From the NCBI RefSeq assembly GCF_002887595.1, contig NZ_PEBU01000008.1, positions 124,001-188,000 on the forward strand: a stretch of DNA of 64,000 bases, given 5' to 3'. The stretch is from Bowmanella denitrificans (GTDB lineage Bacteria; Pseudomonadota; Gammaproteobacteria; Enterobacterales; Alteromonadaceae). Both the position numbers and the translations under genes were made by a program. Numbering within the stretch: the stretch's first letter is position 1; every line of letters begins with the position of its first letter. Below are positions 1-11,113 of this stretch, piece after piece. Under the pieces are notes generated by a model, which worked only from the letters and a program-made list of their open reading frames with translations, was not told the origin of the DNA and did not search any database.

Positions 1-1289
1 TGCCCCTTATGGACACTTTATTCCTGGCTATTATCAGCGATGCCGCCGCGTCTGCAGCAGGGGCGCTGGCGCCGGTGCTGTTCTTATGTGGCAATATTAT
101 CTGGGTGACGGTATTTGCCGGCGCCAGTATTGCCAATCAGCGCCTGGGCGCAGGCAAGCTGGATAAAGCTAAAGCGACAATCTGGATTTATGCCTTCTGG
201 TCAGTGCAGTTGGGTATTTTGATTGCCCTGTTACTGTATTTCACTGCCCCTTGGATTACCTCGATAATGGGGCTAAGTGGCGATATCGGCCTGAATGCCA
301 GAGAATATTTACAGGTGGCCTTTGCCCTGATTGTCGTCTGGGCAGTTAAAGGTGTCTGTCATTCCATTCTCAATATGCATGGCCTGCCAGGCTGGAATCT
401 GCTCGCCAATCTGGTGTACTTTGTGGCCAACCTGGCCGGTAACGCCATTGTGGTCTTCCAGCTATTTGGTATAGCCGATTACGGAATAAGTGGCGTGGCC
501 TGGGCCAGTGTCATTGCATCCAGCCTGGGCGTGTTAGTCAGTGTAGCGGCCATTACTGTTAATGTGCCTCTAAGGGTCAGCATCCTGCAGCTCAAACAGA
601 ATGTCGCCAATGTCAGTCAGAACCTGGTGCGTATTGCCGCTCCCAGTGCCATTGAGCCCTTATCTTTTGATATCAATATGGTGGTACTTAACAGTATGGC
701 AGCCAAACTGGGGGCGCTGGCACTGGCTGCCAAGGTTTATACGTTCAATACCTTTATGCTTGGCCTGATAATCTCGGTGGCCCTGACCACCGCCACACAA
801 ATTCTGGTTACGCAGAAAGTCGGTGCAGGTGAACTGGACCAAGCCGATCAACAATTACGCCGCAGCCTGCGGATTGCCTTATGGGGAACCGGGTTAACCG
901 CCGCTTTACTGGTGACTTTGCACCATCCCATTATGCGTCTTTACACCCAGGATGAGCTGCTGCTGGCCGGAGCATTCTGGTGGTTTCTGCTGGCAGCGTT
1001 ATCTGAGCCCGGGCGTACGGTCAATATTATGACCGGACTAAACTTGCGGGCGACCGGCGACGGTTGGTATATCTCGGCGGTGGGATTGTTGTTTACCTGG
1101 TTGGTGGCACTGCCGCTGGCCTATCTGCTGGCTTTTGTGATGGATTTGGGCCTGATTGGCCTGTTGATCTCTGCCGTGGTGGACGAATCGGGTCGCGCAG
1201 TTCTGTTTTACCGCCGCTGGCGCCAGCAACACTGGCATCATTCCCATGTACACGCCAGAGAAACCCGAATACAAGGTAAGCAGGATTAA
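1..1289 (+). CDS. MATE family multidrug/sodium exporter, 5' end cut by window edge
   Basis: This is a multi-helix inner-membrane antiporter of the MATE family, which exports drugs or metabolites in exchange for Na+ or H+. The visible part is about 428 residues and shows the repeated hydrophobic helices and the family's internal two-fold pattern. The frame is open to the left edge, and the methionine near base 9 aligns with the interior of the first helix (a segment reading VDTLFLG in relatives). The true start is therefore probably 20-30 codons outside the window. It converges on rsmI with about 40 bases between them. The substrate cannot be told. Confidence 0.85.
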   Translation, partial: PLMDTLFLAIISDAAASAAGALAPVLFLCGNIIWVTVFAGASIANQRLGAGKLDKAKATIWIYAFWSVQLGILIALLLYFTAPWITSIMGLSGDIGLNAREYLQVAFALIVVWAVKGVCHSILNMHGLPGWNLLANLVYFVANLAGNAIVVFQLFGIADYGISGVAWASVIASSLGVLVSVAAITVNVPLRVSILQLKQNVANVSQNLVRIAAPSAIEPLSFDINMVVLNSMAAKLGALALAAKVYTFNTFMLGLIISVALTTATQILVTQKVGAGELDQADQQLRRSLRIALWGTGLTAALLVTLHHPIMRLYTQDELLLAGAFWWFLLAALSEPGRTVNIMTGLNLRATGDGWYISAVGLLFTWLVALPLAYLLAFVMDLGLIGLLISAVVDESGRAVLFYRRWRQQHWHHSHVHARETRIQGKQD

Positions 1290-1331
1290 AAGCCAACGCA
1301 ATTGAGCCCATGCTTGGTGTTCAACTTAGGA

Positions 1332-2183
1332 CTAATCAGCAAACGACAAACCCAGTTGATACAACTCGTTTTTCTTAAGCTGATAGTGACTGGCGGTCAA
1401 AGCTGCGGCTTTTTTTAATGGCAGCTCGGCCATCAGTAATTTCAGCAATGCGATGGCCTCTGCCGGTATTTCACTGTTGTTGTCAGGGGCAGGAGCGATC
1501 ATCAGCACAAATTCACCTTTCTGATGTACGGGATCTTCACGGAGCCAGCTCAGCACATCTTCACTGCACCCGCCATAAAAGGTTTCGAAGGTTTTGGTCA
1601 ATTCCTTGGCCAGTACTACCTGACGCTCCGCACCGAGTTCATCCACCAACATGGCCAGGGTTTCTTCTATTCTGCGTGGCGCTTCATAAAAAACCGTGGT
1701 CGCCCTGGCATCTACCAGATTGGCCAGACTCGCCCTGCGCGCAACCTGCTTAACCGGCAAAAAACCCTCAAAGCTAAAGCGGTCGGTGGGCAAACCTGCT
1801 GCACACAAGGCCGCAATGGCTGCGCAAGGTCCTGGCAGAGGCACCACTTTAAAGCCGGCACTGCGGCACAAACTAACCAATGCATAACCAGGATCGCTGA
1901 TCAGCGGTGTGCCTGCATCACTGATTAATGCTAGGCTCTGTCCCTGTTGCAGACGTTCTAAAAGTTGCTCAGCACGCTGTTTTTCATTGTGATCATGCAG
2001 CGACAACAATCGGGTTTGAATCTGATAGTGGCTCAGCAAAGTACGACTATGGCGGGTATCTTCTGCAGCAATCAGGTCCACTTCGGCCAGTACCCTTAAA
2101 GCGCGCTGACTAATATCCTCCAAATTACCAATGGGGGTCGCGACAATATAAAGACAGCCGCTGTGCATGGATGATTGTTGCAT
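1332..2183 (-). CDS. rsmI: 16S rRNA (cytidine(1402)-2'-O)-methyltransferase RsmI
   Basis: RsmI uses S-adenosylmethionine to 2'-O-methylate C1402 of 16S rRNA in the ribosomal decoding centre. The 283-residue protein has the tetrapyrrole-methylase fold signature: an N-terminal VATPIGNLEDIS glycine loop, the AEDTRHS motif, the ISDAGTPLISDPG loop and a PGPCAAIAAL segment. Its length fits the family. A second in-frame methionine five codons in is an alternative start. It is divergent from lpoA, the same arrangement as in Escherichia coli (yraL/yraM). Confidence 0.97.
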   Translation of the reverse strand: MQQSSMHSGCLYIVATPIGNLEDISQRALRVLAEVDLIAAEDTRHSRTLLSHYQIQTRLLSLHDHNEKQRAEQLLERLQQGQSLALISDAGTPLISDPGYALVSLCRSAGFKVVPLPGPCAAIAALCAAGLPTDRFSFEGFLPVKQVARRASLANLVDARATTVFYEAPRRIEETLAMLVDELGAERQVVLAKELTKTFETFYGGCSEDVLSWLREDPVHQKGEFVLMIAPAPDNNSEIPAEAIALLKLLMAELPLKKAAALTASHYQLKKNELYQLGLSFAD

Positions 2184-2294
2184 AGTTCGCTCATTAAAGT
2201 TTGAATCGCGCTATTCTACCTTGCATACATGTGAATTGCCGCAAAGCTGAGGTAGAATTGCCGGGAAACGCCAACCCCAAGCGCAGGAATGCTG

Positions 2295-4068
2295 ATGTCC
2301 AGGATGAGAACCCTTACATATGCTATTGCTGTCATCGCCTTGAGCGCCTGCAGTTCAGCGCCCAAAGTGAGCCGCACTGACTCCACCAGCATCCGTCCGC
2401 AGCCGCAACAGGCGCCAATAATCTTAAATGCGCAGCAATATCTGCAACAAGCAAGACTCTCTGTCGGCGATAAACAGAAAAGCCTGCTGCTGAATGCCGC
2501 CCTGGCGTTCAGACAGGAACAAGACTGCACCAGCGCGCTTAAAGTGCTCAAGCCTTTGCTGCCTGCCCTGCAGGAGCAGGGCCTGCTGGATCAAGGCCAC
2601 TTTTTACAAGCCCGTTGCTTAACCGACTTAGGGCATTGGTCACTGGCCAGGTCCAGTCTTCAGCAGGTTAGCCAAAATCTGCATATACTCCCCAAACGAC
2701 TTGAGCTGGCGGCAGAGCTGGCTGAGCATTTTGGTGAGCATTATGCAGCCGCCGGGCACCTGGCTGATTTGGCTAGTCTGCAACCGGATCGACAACAGGC
2801 ATTGAACAAAACTATCTGGAAATTCATTCAGCAAACACCGGATGATGTGCTTCGAACCAGCACTTCCAGGCAAACTGCCTTGCATCCCTGGGTGCAACTG
2901 GCAGATATCAGCAGAATGCAAAGCGGGGAAAGCCTGGCCACACAATTAATGGACTGGCAAAACCGTTATGGCCTGGAACTGCCGGAAGAGTTGCAACCAT
3001 TGTTAGCACTCTCAACGGGTTTGCCAAAGCGCATCGGTATCATTCTGCCCTTGTCTGGCCGCCTGGCCAATCAAGGCGAGGCACTAAAGGATGGCATATT
3101 GGCAGCCTATTTTACCGGGGCACAAAGTGCCCGGCCGGAATTGCACTTTATTGATTCGCTGACATTGGACAATCAGAGCCTTGCCACACTGGATTTGCAG
3201 TATGATTTTATAGTTGGCCCTCTGCTCAAAGAAAATCTGGATGCGTTCCTGCCGCAATTGCCAGCACAACTGCCGATATTGGCTTTAAATCGTCTGGATC
3301 AACCGTCAAGCCAGCAAAATCGCTATTTTTATTCCCTGGCGCCAGAAGACGAAGCAGAGCAACTAGCCAGTATCCTTGCCCAGAAAGGCTATAAAACCCC
3401 GTTAGTGGTAAACGCAGACCGCCCTGTATTCGAGCGCATGACCAGCAGCTTTACGACCAAGTGGCAGGCCCTGAATCAACCCGAACCCAGACAAGTCAGT
3501 TTTACCGACAATAAATCCATGCGCGCTGCAATGGAGAGCTTGCTGGATGTCAATCACAGTAAACAACGTATCGGCACAGTAGAAAAATTAGTCAAACAGG
3601 AAGTGCACGCCTTCGCCCGCAACCGTAGGGACGTCGACGTCATTGTGGTGTTTGCCAGCGCAGCACAGACTGAATTACTGAATCCTATTATTGAATCCAG
3701 TATCAGCCCTTTTGCGCAGATGGTACCGGTATATGCTTCCTCGCGCAGCTTTAGCCAGGAGCTGGGTAGTAACAGCTTGCGTGACCTGCGGCATCTGACA
3801 TTTGTCGATATGCCCTGGATGTTAAGCGATGAAAACAATCAACTGAGAGAACTCAGCCGACAACTTTGGCCTCAGCGTAATGATGGCCAGAGCCGACTGT
3901 TCGCAATGGGATATGACGCTTATAACTTGTTACCGAATCTGGCGCAGATGGCCAGCGTGCCACATATGACCAGGGCAGGGCTGACGGGAAGCCTTAGCAT
4001 GGACGAATTTAACCAACTTCGTCGCAGCCTGCCGTTGGGACGAGTGGAGCAGGAGAAGGTTATCCGCC

Positions 4069-4082
<14 letters not shown>
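2295..4082 (+). CDS. lpoA: Penicillin-binding protein activator LpoA (outer-membrane lipoprotein)
   Basis: LpoA is an outer-membrane lipoprotein that reaches through the periplasm to stimulate the bifunctional peptidoglycan synthase PBP1a. The N-terminus is a lipoprotein signal ending in LSAC (Cys about residue 19). It is followed by a TPR-like helical half (to about residue 240) and a periplasmic-binding-protein-like half beginning near RIGIILPLSGRLA. Three in-frame ATGs (2289, 2295, 2304) are possible; 2295 has an AGGA six bases upstream and was chosen. It heads the lpoA-yraN-diaA-dolP operon and overlaps yraN by 14 bases. Confidence 0.95.
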
Positions 4083-5018
<936 letters not shown>

Positions 5019-5021
5019 ACC

Positions 5022-5606
5022 ATGACTAAGCGCTTCTCGTCCTCCATGTTGTTACTGGGTTTTGTGTTAGGTGCCAGTCAGTTATCGGGCTGTGCGGCCG
5101 TTATTGTCGGCGCAGGCGTAGGCGCTGCTTCGGTGGCCCATGACAGGCGCACTGTCGGCACTCAGTTGGACGATGCCACCCTGGAGTCACGTATCAGCAG
5201 CAAGCTCAGCGGCCACCAACAGATAAAAGAGCTGGCGCATATCAATGTGCAAGTCTTTAATGGTGTGACCCTGCTGGTCGGTCAGGTGCCAGACGAGCAA
5301 TTAAAGCGTGAAGCACAGCAATTGGCTGAAAGCCTGCCACATGTAAACCGCCTGCACAACCAACTCCGCTTAGGTCAACCCACCCCGGCCTCCGTGCGCA
5401 CTCACGACGTTTGGCTGGCGACCAAAGTGAAATCCAATCTACTGGCTGACAAACGGGTCGACGGCTTACACATTAATGTGGTGGTAGAGGATTCAGAAGT
5501 CTTCCTGATGGGGCTGGTAAGCAATCAAGAAGCTAACATCGCCGTGGATATCGTCAGAAACATTGATGGAGTCGTGAAAGTTATAAAAGCGTTTGAATAC
5601 TTATAA
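5022..5606 (+). CDS. dolP: Outer-membrane lipoprotein DolP with two BON domains
   Basis: DolP (formerly YraP) is a lipoprotein that helps maintain outer-membrane integrity and is enriched at the division site. The protein has a lipoprotein signal ending in LSGC (Cys 24), then two BON domains at about residues 50-115 and 128-192, each with the family's central glycine (GVTLLVGQV and SEVFLMGLV). Its length of 194 matches the family. It is the last gene of the lpoA operon and is followed by a hairpin terminator. Confidence 0.94.
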   Translation: MTKRFSSSMLLLGFVLGASQLSGCAAVIVGAGVGAASVAHDRRTVGTQLDDATLESRISSKLSGHQQIKELAHINVQVFNGVTLLVGQVPDEQLKREAQQLAESLPHVNRLHNQLRLGQPTPASVRTHDVWLATKVKSNLLADKRVDGLHINVVVEDSEVFLMGLVSNQEANIAVDIVRNIDGVVKVIKAFEYL

Positions 5607-5645
5607 AGAAGTTTACCTGCCAACGTAAATAAATATTTCCGCCTC

Positions 5646-5676
5646 GTGGCACTTACCCACAAGTGCCACACTTTTC
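5646..5676 (+). terminator. Rho-independent terminator after dolP
   Basis: A perfect 9-bp stem (GTGGCACTT / AAGTGCCAC) with a six-base loop is followed by ACTTTTC. It ends the lpoA-dolP operon. Confidence 0.75.
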
Positions 5677-5906
5677 AAAAGCATTTTTTGCAACATTTCA
5701 TATACATACCACCACTTTGTGACAACTTTGGGCATTCATCGCAACATCTGACACAAATTGTTGCAATTACTATCTTCCCGTAATAAAACTTTAACTATGC
5801 GTCCTGCTTGTCTCACTAATAAGTCATGGCGCTGACAACACTCTAAATATAAAAGTCTGAACCGGATTTTACGGATTCTGAGATTCAGATAAAAAAGGGA
5901 AACAAC
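5677..5906 (+). other. Intergenic region upstream of the TonB-dependent receptor gene
   Basis: With the preceding terminator, this makes a 300-base gap between dolP and the receptor gene. It is AT-rich and should hold the receptor promoter. A good ribosome-binding site (AAAAAAGGGAAACAAC) directly precedes the ATG at 5907. No convincing -35/-10 pair or operator could be singled out by eye. Confidence 0.5.
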
Positions 5907-8900
5907 ATGCTTAAAAAAAATAGAATCGCCAGGGCGATTCAATATTCACTCCTATTAGGTTCGGTTAGCATTGCTCAGGCTGCACTTGCTCAGGAAGCAC
6001 AGCAACAAGACGATTCGCTGCTTGAAGAGGAAGTCATTGAGAAAGTAGCAGTGACCGGTTCACGTATACGCAAAGCTGAATTCTCCAGCGCCTCACCGGT
6101 ACAGGTCATCAGTGGCGAAGTCTCCAGAGAGATGGGGCTGTTTAATGCCGAAGACATGTTGCAAAGCACCAACCAGGCTTCGGGTCTGCAAATTGATAAT
6201 AGCTTTGGCGGTTATGTATTAGACAATGGTCCAGGTGCGTCCACTATCGGCTTTCGCGGCTTAGGTGCTGAGCGAACCTTAGTTGTTATGAATGGCCGCC
6301 GTATCGCGCCAGCCGGCGTCGGTGGTGCACCTGTTGCACCGGATTTGAACTTAATTCCTGGTGTCATGATTGAGCGGGTTGAAAACCTGTTTGATGGCGC
6401 GTCCACCGTTTATGGTTCTGACGCTATTGCCGGTGTCGCCAACATCATTTTGCGTAAAGATGTTGAAGGTTTTGAGATTGAAGGCTCTTATTCAAACCCT
6501 CAGGCTGGGGGTGGTGAAGAAGAAATTCTATCGGCCATGTGGGGAAAAACGACCGACAATGGCTTTATTACCGTAGGTTTAGAATATAACAATCAGCGTA
6601 AGCAGTCTCTTGGACAAAACGCCTTTACCGGTAATTGTACCGAGATGTATTATGAGGACGAAAACGGCAATAAACTTACCGAATATCGCAGCGTCGCCCC
6701 GTCAAGCAACCCGGTTGATTCATGCTATCTGTTCCCTCTGACCAATAGGATCCAGGCTGAAAACTTCTGGGGTAGCCTGTACCACACACCGGGCACTAGT
6801 AACGTTGGCATTCCGAATTTCTCTGAGTCTGGCGTCCCCTTCGTTTATGCCGGATTGTTTCCGGATTGGGTAGCGGTAGATGGAAATGGTGACGGAATTC
6901 CTGACAGTGCCATCGTCGATGGTGATGGAGACGGTCTCCAGGATTTCTCCTTCCAGGACCCCTACTATGCTTATGAAAGAACAGATCGTGCGAATTCCGC
7001 AGATTTTATCAACCCGCTGAAACGCTATTCTGCCATGGTAAACGGCGAGTACAATTTTGGTGATGATAACGATACAACGGTATTTTTCGAAGGTTTATAT
7101 GCCCGTCGTAAAGGGGAGTTTTTCACCCCTGGTGCGCAACTGTTCCCTTGGGTACCCAAGACGAACCCCTTTAACCCTTGCGGCACATTTGCACCTAACT
7201 GCGAAGCATCATTGGAAATTGATCGCGGTGGTGTAAGGACTCGTCCGATCCTGAATGGCATCCGGGGAGACAGAGATTTGTACAAAATCGATGTTGAACA
7301 GTACAGATTGGTTACAGGCCTAACCGGTAACATCGGTGCGTTTGACAATTTGGGCGAAGGTAACTGGGTATATGAGATTTATGCCGGTTACAGCGCATCT
7401 AAGGGTACTGATAGCCGTAACGGTATTCACATTACGCGACTGGAACATTCACTGAACACTACCGTTTTGAACGACGACGGCACCTATTCGTGTGGTAATG
7501 GCAGCGATGGCTGTGTGCCAGTGAACCTGTTTGCGGACAACATGTTTGCTGAAGGTGGCGGTCATTTTACCGAAGCGGAAGAAAACTATCTGTTCGCTGA
7601 ACGTTATATGGAAACTAAGGTTAAACAGAGCATCATCAGCGGATACGTGGCCGGTGACCTGTTTACACTCCCATGGAACAACGAAATTGTTCCTATGGTA
7701 TTAGGTGCTGAATTCCGCAAAGACGAAATTGAATCTAATCCTAATGACGTCGCAACCGAAGGCCTGTTACTGCATTACTTCACAGACAAAGGGGCGGACG
7801 GCTCACGCAATATGCGCGAGGTCTTCACTGAGTTCGAATTTCCACTGCTGCGTGGTAAAGAATGGGCTGAAGAGCTGACCCTGACCGCTTCTGGCCGCTG
7901 GACTGACGAAAGCTATTATGACCCGGCATCAACCTACAGCCTGAAGATGGTGTATCGTCCGGTTGAGTGGTTTACCCTTCGTGGTACTAAGGGCTCGTCT
8001 TACCGTGCACCTAACCTGCGTGAGCGTTTCCTGAATGGTACCACTGGTTTCAACAGCGTATTTGACCCTTGTGTGGTGCCCGAAGCGGCGCGGGTGGAAT
8101 CACTGGATCCTAACCTGCCCTCTACCTATGATGCAGCGGAAGAAACCCGCTTGGCACGTGTAATGACAGCTTGCCAAAACAATGGAGTGGATCCAACTGC
8201 CCTTGGCCTTGGCCTTACAGGCACCAGCTTCACTGGTAACATCAATTCCGAGATTGTCACCGGTGGCTCTGAAGCACTGAAGGAAGAGAACTCTGTTGCC
8301 AAAACATACGGTTTTGTATTCGAGCAACCCTTCCTGGAAGATGTTGAATTAACATTCTCAATGTCTTGGTACGACATCGAGATTACCGATGCCATTGTTG
8401 AACCTGGTCGTCAGTACATTATTGACCAATGTTTTGACAATGAACAGGTACCTGATGGTTCAAGTGGATTCTGTAGCCGCATCTCGCGCAGCTCAGATGG
8501 CAGAATCAACATGATTGATGCGAGCTTTATCAATGCCGGCCTGTATACCTCCAAAGGTCTCGACTACAACATTTACTATAATCAGGAATTTGTCCTGGAT
8601 GGTAAAACTCTGGACGTAGTGCTTGATTTGCAAGCCACCCAGATGAAAGAGCAGGTCGAGGACATTTTAGGTACTGTAGACGATAACGTTGGCGAGCCAG
8701 CAATGCCTGAATGGCGTGCCAGTGCCAGGCTGTCGTTGGGCTATGATGATTTCCGTCTGAGCTGGATTACCCGCTTTATCGGTGCAGGTGAGCTGGATGA
8801 GCCAGATGACTTCGCCAATGACAGCACCACCCCACCTTGTGATGGCCTGGACATTCAGTGTCGCCCGGTATGGTATACAGAAGACTATTATCGTCATGAT

Positions 8901-9080
8901 GTATCCCTGAACTGGACGCATGACAATTACAGTGTCACCTTCGGGATCCGCAACCTGTTTGACGAAGCGCCACCTAAAGCCGACGATGCTGGAGTTTTCT
9001 CTAGTCGCAACGTGCCTTTGGGTATAGGTTATGATCTGTTTGGCAGAACAGCCTACCTGAACTTTGGCGTCGACTTCTAA
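5907..9080 (+). CDS. TonB-dependent outer-membrane receptor with Asp/Gly-rich calcium-loop-like insertion
   Basis: This is a 1057-residue outer-membrane transporter energised by TonB. A cleavable signal peptide ends near AALAQ (about residue 29). The plug domain follows with VTGSRIRKAEFSSASPVQVI, LRNGR-type and YGSDAIAGVANIILR motifs, then a 22-strand barrel ending in the C-terminal aromatic signature (LNFGVDF). Residues about 324-347 hold two tandem DGNGDG/DGDGDG loops resembling EF-hand or thrombospondin type 3 calcium sites, in an extracellular loop region. Receptors of this type are common in Alteromonadales and often paired with peptidases; an S9 peptidase follows directly. The substrate is therefore inferred to be a peptide, but it is not proven. 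Confidence 0.93.
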   Translation: MLKKNRIARAIQYSLLLGSVSIAQAALAQEAQQQDDSLLEEEVIEKVAVTGSRIRKAEFSSASPVQVISGEVSREMGLFNAEDMLQSTNQASGLQIDNSFGGYVLDNGPGASTIGFRGLGAERTLVVMNGRRIAPAGVGGAPVAPDLNLIPGVMIERVENLFDGASTVYGSDAIAGVANIILRKDVEGFEIEGSYSNPQAGGGEEEILSAMWGKTTDNGFITVGLEYNNQRKQSLGQNAFTGNCTEMYYEDENGNKLTEYRSVAPSSNPVDSCYLFPLTNRIQAENFWGSLYHTPGTSNVGIPNFSESGVPFVYAGLFPDWVAVDGNGDGIPDSAIVDGDGDGLQDFSFQDPYYAYERTDRANSADFINPLKRYSAMVNGEYNFGDDNDTTVFFEGLYARRKGEFFTPGAQLFPWVPKTNPFNPCGTFAPNCEASLEIDRGGVRTRPILNGIRGDRDLYKIDVEQYRLVTGLTGNIGAFDNLGEGNWVYEIYAGYSASKGTDSRNGIHITRLEHSLNTTVLNDDGTYSCGNGSDGCVPVNLFADNMFAEGGGHFTEAEENYLFAERYMETKVKQSIISGYVAGDLFTLPWNNEIVPMVLGAEFRKDEIESNPNDVATEGLLLHYFTDKGADGSRNMREVFTEFEFPLLRGKEWAEELTLTASGRWTDESYYDPASTYSLKMVYRPVEWFTLRGTKGSSYRAPNLRERFLNGTTGFNSVFDPCVVPEAARVESLDPNLPSTYDAAEETRLARVMTACQNNGVDPTALGLGLTGTSFTGNINSEIVTGGSEALKEENSVAKTYGFVFEQPFLEDVELTFSMSWYDIEITDAIVEPGRQYIIDQCFDNEQVPDGSSGFCSRISRSSDGRINMIDASFINAGLYTSKGLDYNIYYNQEFVLDGKTLDVVLDLQATQMKEQVEDILGTVDDNVGEPAMPEWRASARLSLGYDDFRLSWITRFIGAGELDEPDDFANDSTTPPCDGLDIQCRPVWYTEDYYRHDVSLNWTHDNYSVTFGIRNLFDEAPPKADDAGVFSSRNVPLGIGYDLFGRTAYLNFGVDF

Positions 9081-9104
9081 AACGTCTTTAAATCCTTAAA
9101 AACC

Positions 9105-9141
9105 AGGCACCTTAGTAGCAATACTCAGGTGCCTTTTATTT
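9105..9141 (+). terminator. Terminator between TonB receptor and S9 peptidase genes
   Basis: The 8-bp stem AGGCACCT / AGGTGCCT, with a 14-base loop, is followed by TTTTATTT. It lies 24 bases after the receptor stop codon and upstream of the peptidase ribosome-binding site, so some transcripts should end before the peptidase gene. Confidence 0.75.
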
Positions 9142-9167
9142 CAGATTGTGATGGAAGAGGATTGTTA

Positions 9168-11057
9168 ATGAAACATCTGCTACCCGCTCTGTTGATGGCC
9201 TTGTCAACAATGGTCAATGTGCAGGCCCAAACCACGTATGAAGTGGACGCCTTCGCGGCATTGCCAGCCATTCAACAGGCCAGCGTCTCACCCGACGGCA
9301 AGCGCCTGGCTGTGCTCAGAGCCACCAGTAAAAATGGTGACTATATTATTGAAGTCAGAAATGTCAGTAGCCTCAATACTGACCCGGTCCGACTCGGGGC
9401 CGATAAAATGGAAATGACCAGCTTCAACTGGTTAAACGACAAAAAACTGGGCGTCAGGTTCAGACAGAATATTCAGGACGGCAACCGCAACTACTGGGTG
9501 GTAAAATATGCCGTGGTTAACGCCGACGGAAAAGGCGACTGGTTAGTCCCTTTTCGCGAAGACAACCGCTCCGAGTTTAACCTGCTGAGTATCCTGCCAG
9601 ATAACGATGATGAAATTCTGCTCGAATACGACATCAATGATAACCGCATTCCCGATGTCGTCAGGCTCAACATTAATACCGGCCGCTCCGTCACCGTTAT
9701 GCGCGGGAACGAGAAGCAAAGTGGCAACTTTATCCCCGATACTCAGGGCGAAATTCGTGCCGCGTCAGGCTATAACTCGGCCAACAACACCATTGAACTC
9801 TATGCCCGTGCCAGCACCGATGCCGACTGGAAACTAGTCAAAAGCATCTCGCCCCTGAAAAGGGAAACCTTTGATTTCCTGAGTTTCTCCAAACAAAACC
9901 CACAGGAAATCTATGTCAGAGCCACCAACGGCGAAGATAAAGCGGGTATTTACCTGTACAACATTAAAAGCGGCCAGTATTCAGAGCGTCTGTTTGGCCT
10001 GGAGTCAGTGGATGTCGATGGCCTGATCCGCAGCAACAAACCCGGTCAACGCGGTGAACTCCTTGGCTTCAGCTATACCGCCAAACAACCTGAACGTTAT
10101 TTTGTCGCGGATAGCGAGCAAGCCCTGTTTGACGGTATCCAGGCATTGTTTGCCGACAAATTTGTTAACCTGGCCAGCCGCTCTGACGATGATGCCGCCA
10201 TTGTGGTCTTCACCCAGAGTGACAAAGACCCTGGCAGCTACTATTTATTGAAGGACAAGAAAGACTTAACCCTGATTGGTCAAACCTCAACCTTAAAGCC
10301 TGAGCAACTGTCTGATGTGAAATACATCAGCTATAAAGCCCGAGATGGGCGTAAAATCCCTGCGTATGTCACCCTGCCAAAAGGCGACAAACCCTTCCCC
10401 ACCGTGGTGATGCCCCATGGCGGCCCCTGGGCGCGTGATGTGGTGATTTACGATGAATGGTCACAGCTACTGGCCCATCACGGATATCTGGTTATCCAGC
10501 CACAATTCAGAGGCTCCGAGGGTTTTGGTCTGGATCATTGGGTGGCCGGTGACCAACAATGGGGCCTGAAAATGCAGGATGATATGGATGACGGCGCACA
10601 ATTCCTGGTCGCCAAAGGTCTGGCCGACCCCAACAAACTAGCCATGTTCGGCTGGAGTTTCGGCGGCTATTCTGCCTTCGTCGGCTCCATGCGTGACAAC
10701 AACCTGTACAAATGCAGTATCGCCGGCGCGGGCGTCAGTGATCTGGGGCGCATCAATGCCACCCTGAACGAGAACCGCTTCTCCCGTGAGTTACAGCGCC
10801 CTACAATCAAGGGTGTCAATCCCCTTGACCTAGTAGAGAAGGTTAATGTGCCACTGCTGGTTATCCATGGTGACATCGACCAACGGGTACCGGTTGAACA
10901 CAGCAGGCTTTTTGTGGAAAAGCTTAAGAAACTCGGTAAAGACCACAAATACGTGGAGCTGGAAGGGGCTGACCACTTCTCCAATACCCTTTACTACCAT
11001 CATAAAACCTTGTTCTACAGCGAGCTGCTTAACTGGCTTGAGCATAAATGTGGGTAA
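9168..11057 (+). CDS. Exported S9 family peptidase (acylaminoacyl/dipeptidyl peptidase type)
   Basis: This serine peptidase of the prolyl oligopeptidase family cleaves short peptides, probably in the periplasm. From the chosen ATG (preceded by GAAGAGGATTGTTA) it is 629 residues, with a signal peptide ending near NVQAQ. A longer GTG-started frame runs back into the terminator stem and was rejected. The N-terminal half is a beta-propeller-like region. The C-terminal alpha/beta-hydrolase domain carries the nucleophile in GWSFGG, the acid in HGDIDQRV and the histidine in GADHFS. It lies 87 bases behind the TonB-dependent receptor, suggesting joint peptide uptake and degradation. Confidence 0.92.
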   Translation: MKHLLPALLMALSTMVNVQAQTTYEVDAFAALPAIQQASVSPDGKRLAVLRATSKNGDYIIEVRNVSSLNTDPVRLGADKMEMTSFNWLNDKKLGVRFRQNIQDGNRNYWVVKYAVVNADGKGDWLVPFREDNRSEFNLLSILPDNDDEILLEYDINDNRIPDVVRLNINTGRSVTVMRGNEKQSGNFIPDTQGEIRAASGYNSANNTIELYARASTDADWKLVKSISPLKRETFDFLSFSKQNPQEIYVRATNGEDKAGIYLYNIKSGQYSERLFGLESVDVDGLIRSNKPGQRGELLGFSYTAKQPERYFVADSEQALFDGIQALFADKFVNLASRSDDDAAIVVFTQSDKDPGSYYLLKDKKDLTLIGQTSTLKPEQLSDVKYISYKARDGRKIPAYVTLPKGDKPFPTVVMPHGGPWARDVVIYDEWSQLLAHHGYLVIQPQFRGSEGFGLDHWVAGDQQWGLKMQDDMDDGAQFLVAKGLADPNKLAMFGWSFGGYSAFVGSMRDNNLYKCSIAGAGVSDLGRINATLNENRFSRELQRPTIKGVNPLDLVEKVNVPLLVIHGDIDQRVPVEHSRLFVEKLKKLGKDHKYVELEGADHFSNTLYYHHKTLFYSELLNWLEHKCG

Positions 11058-11081
11058 GGAAATCGTTGCCCGTTAAAAAGC

Positions 11082-11113
11082 AAAAAAGGCCATGAGTTTC
11101 ATGGCCTTTTTTA
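11082..11113. terminator. Bidirectional terminator between S9 peptidase and sspB
   Basis: The perfect stem GGCCATGA / TCATGGCC with a three-base loop is flanked by six As on the left and seven Ts on the right. It can therefore end both the plus-strand peptidase transcript and the minus-strand sspAB transcript. Confidence 0.88.
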
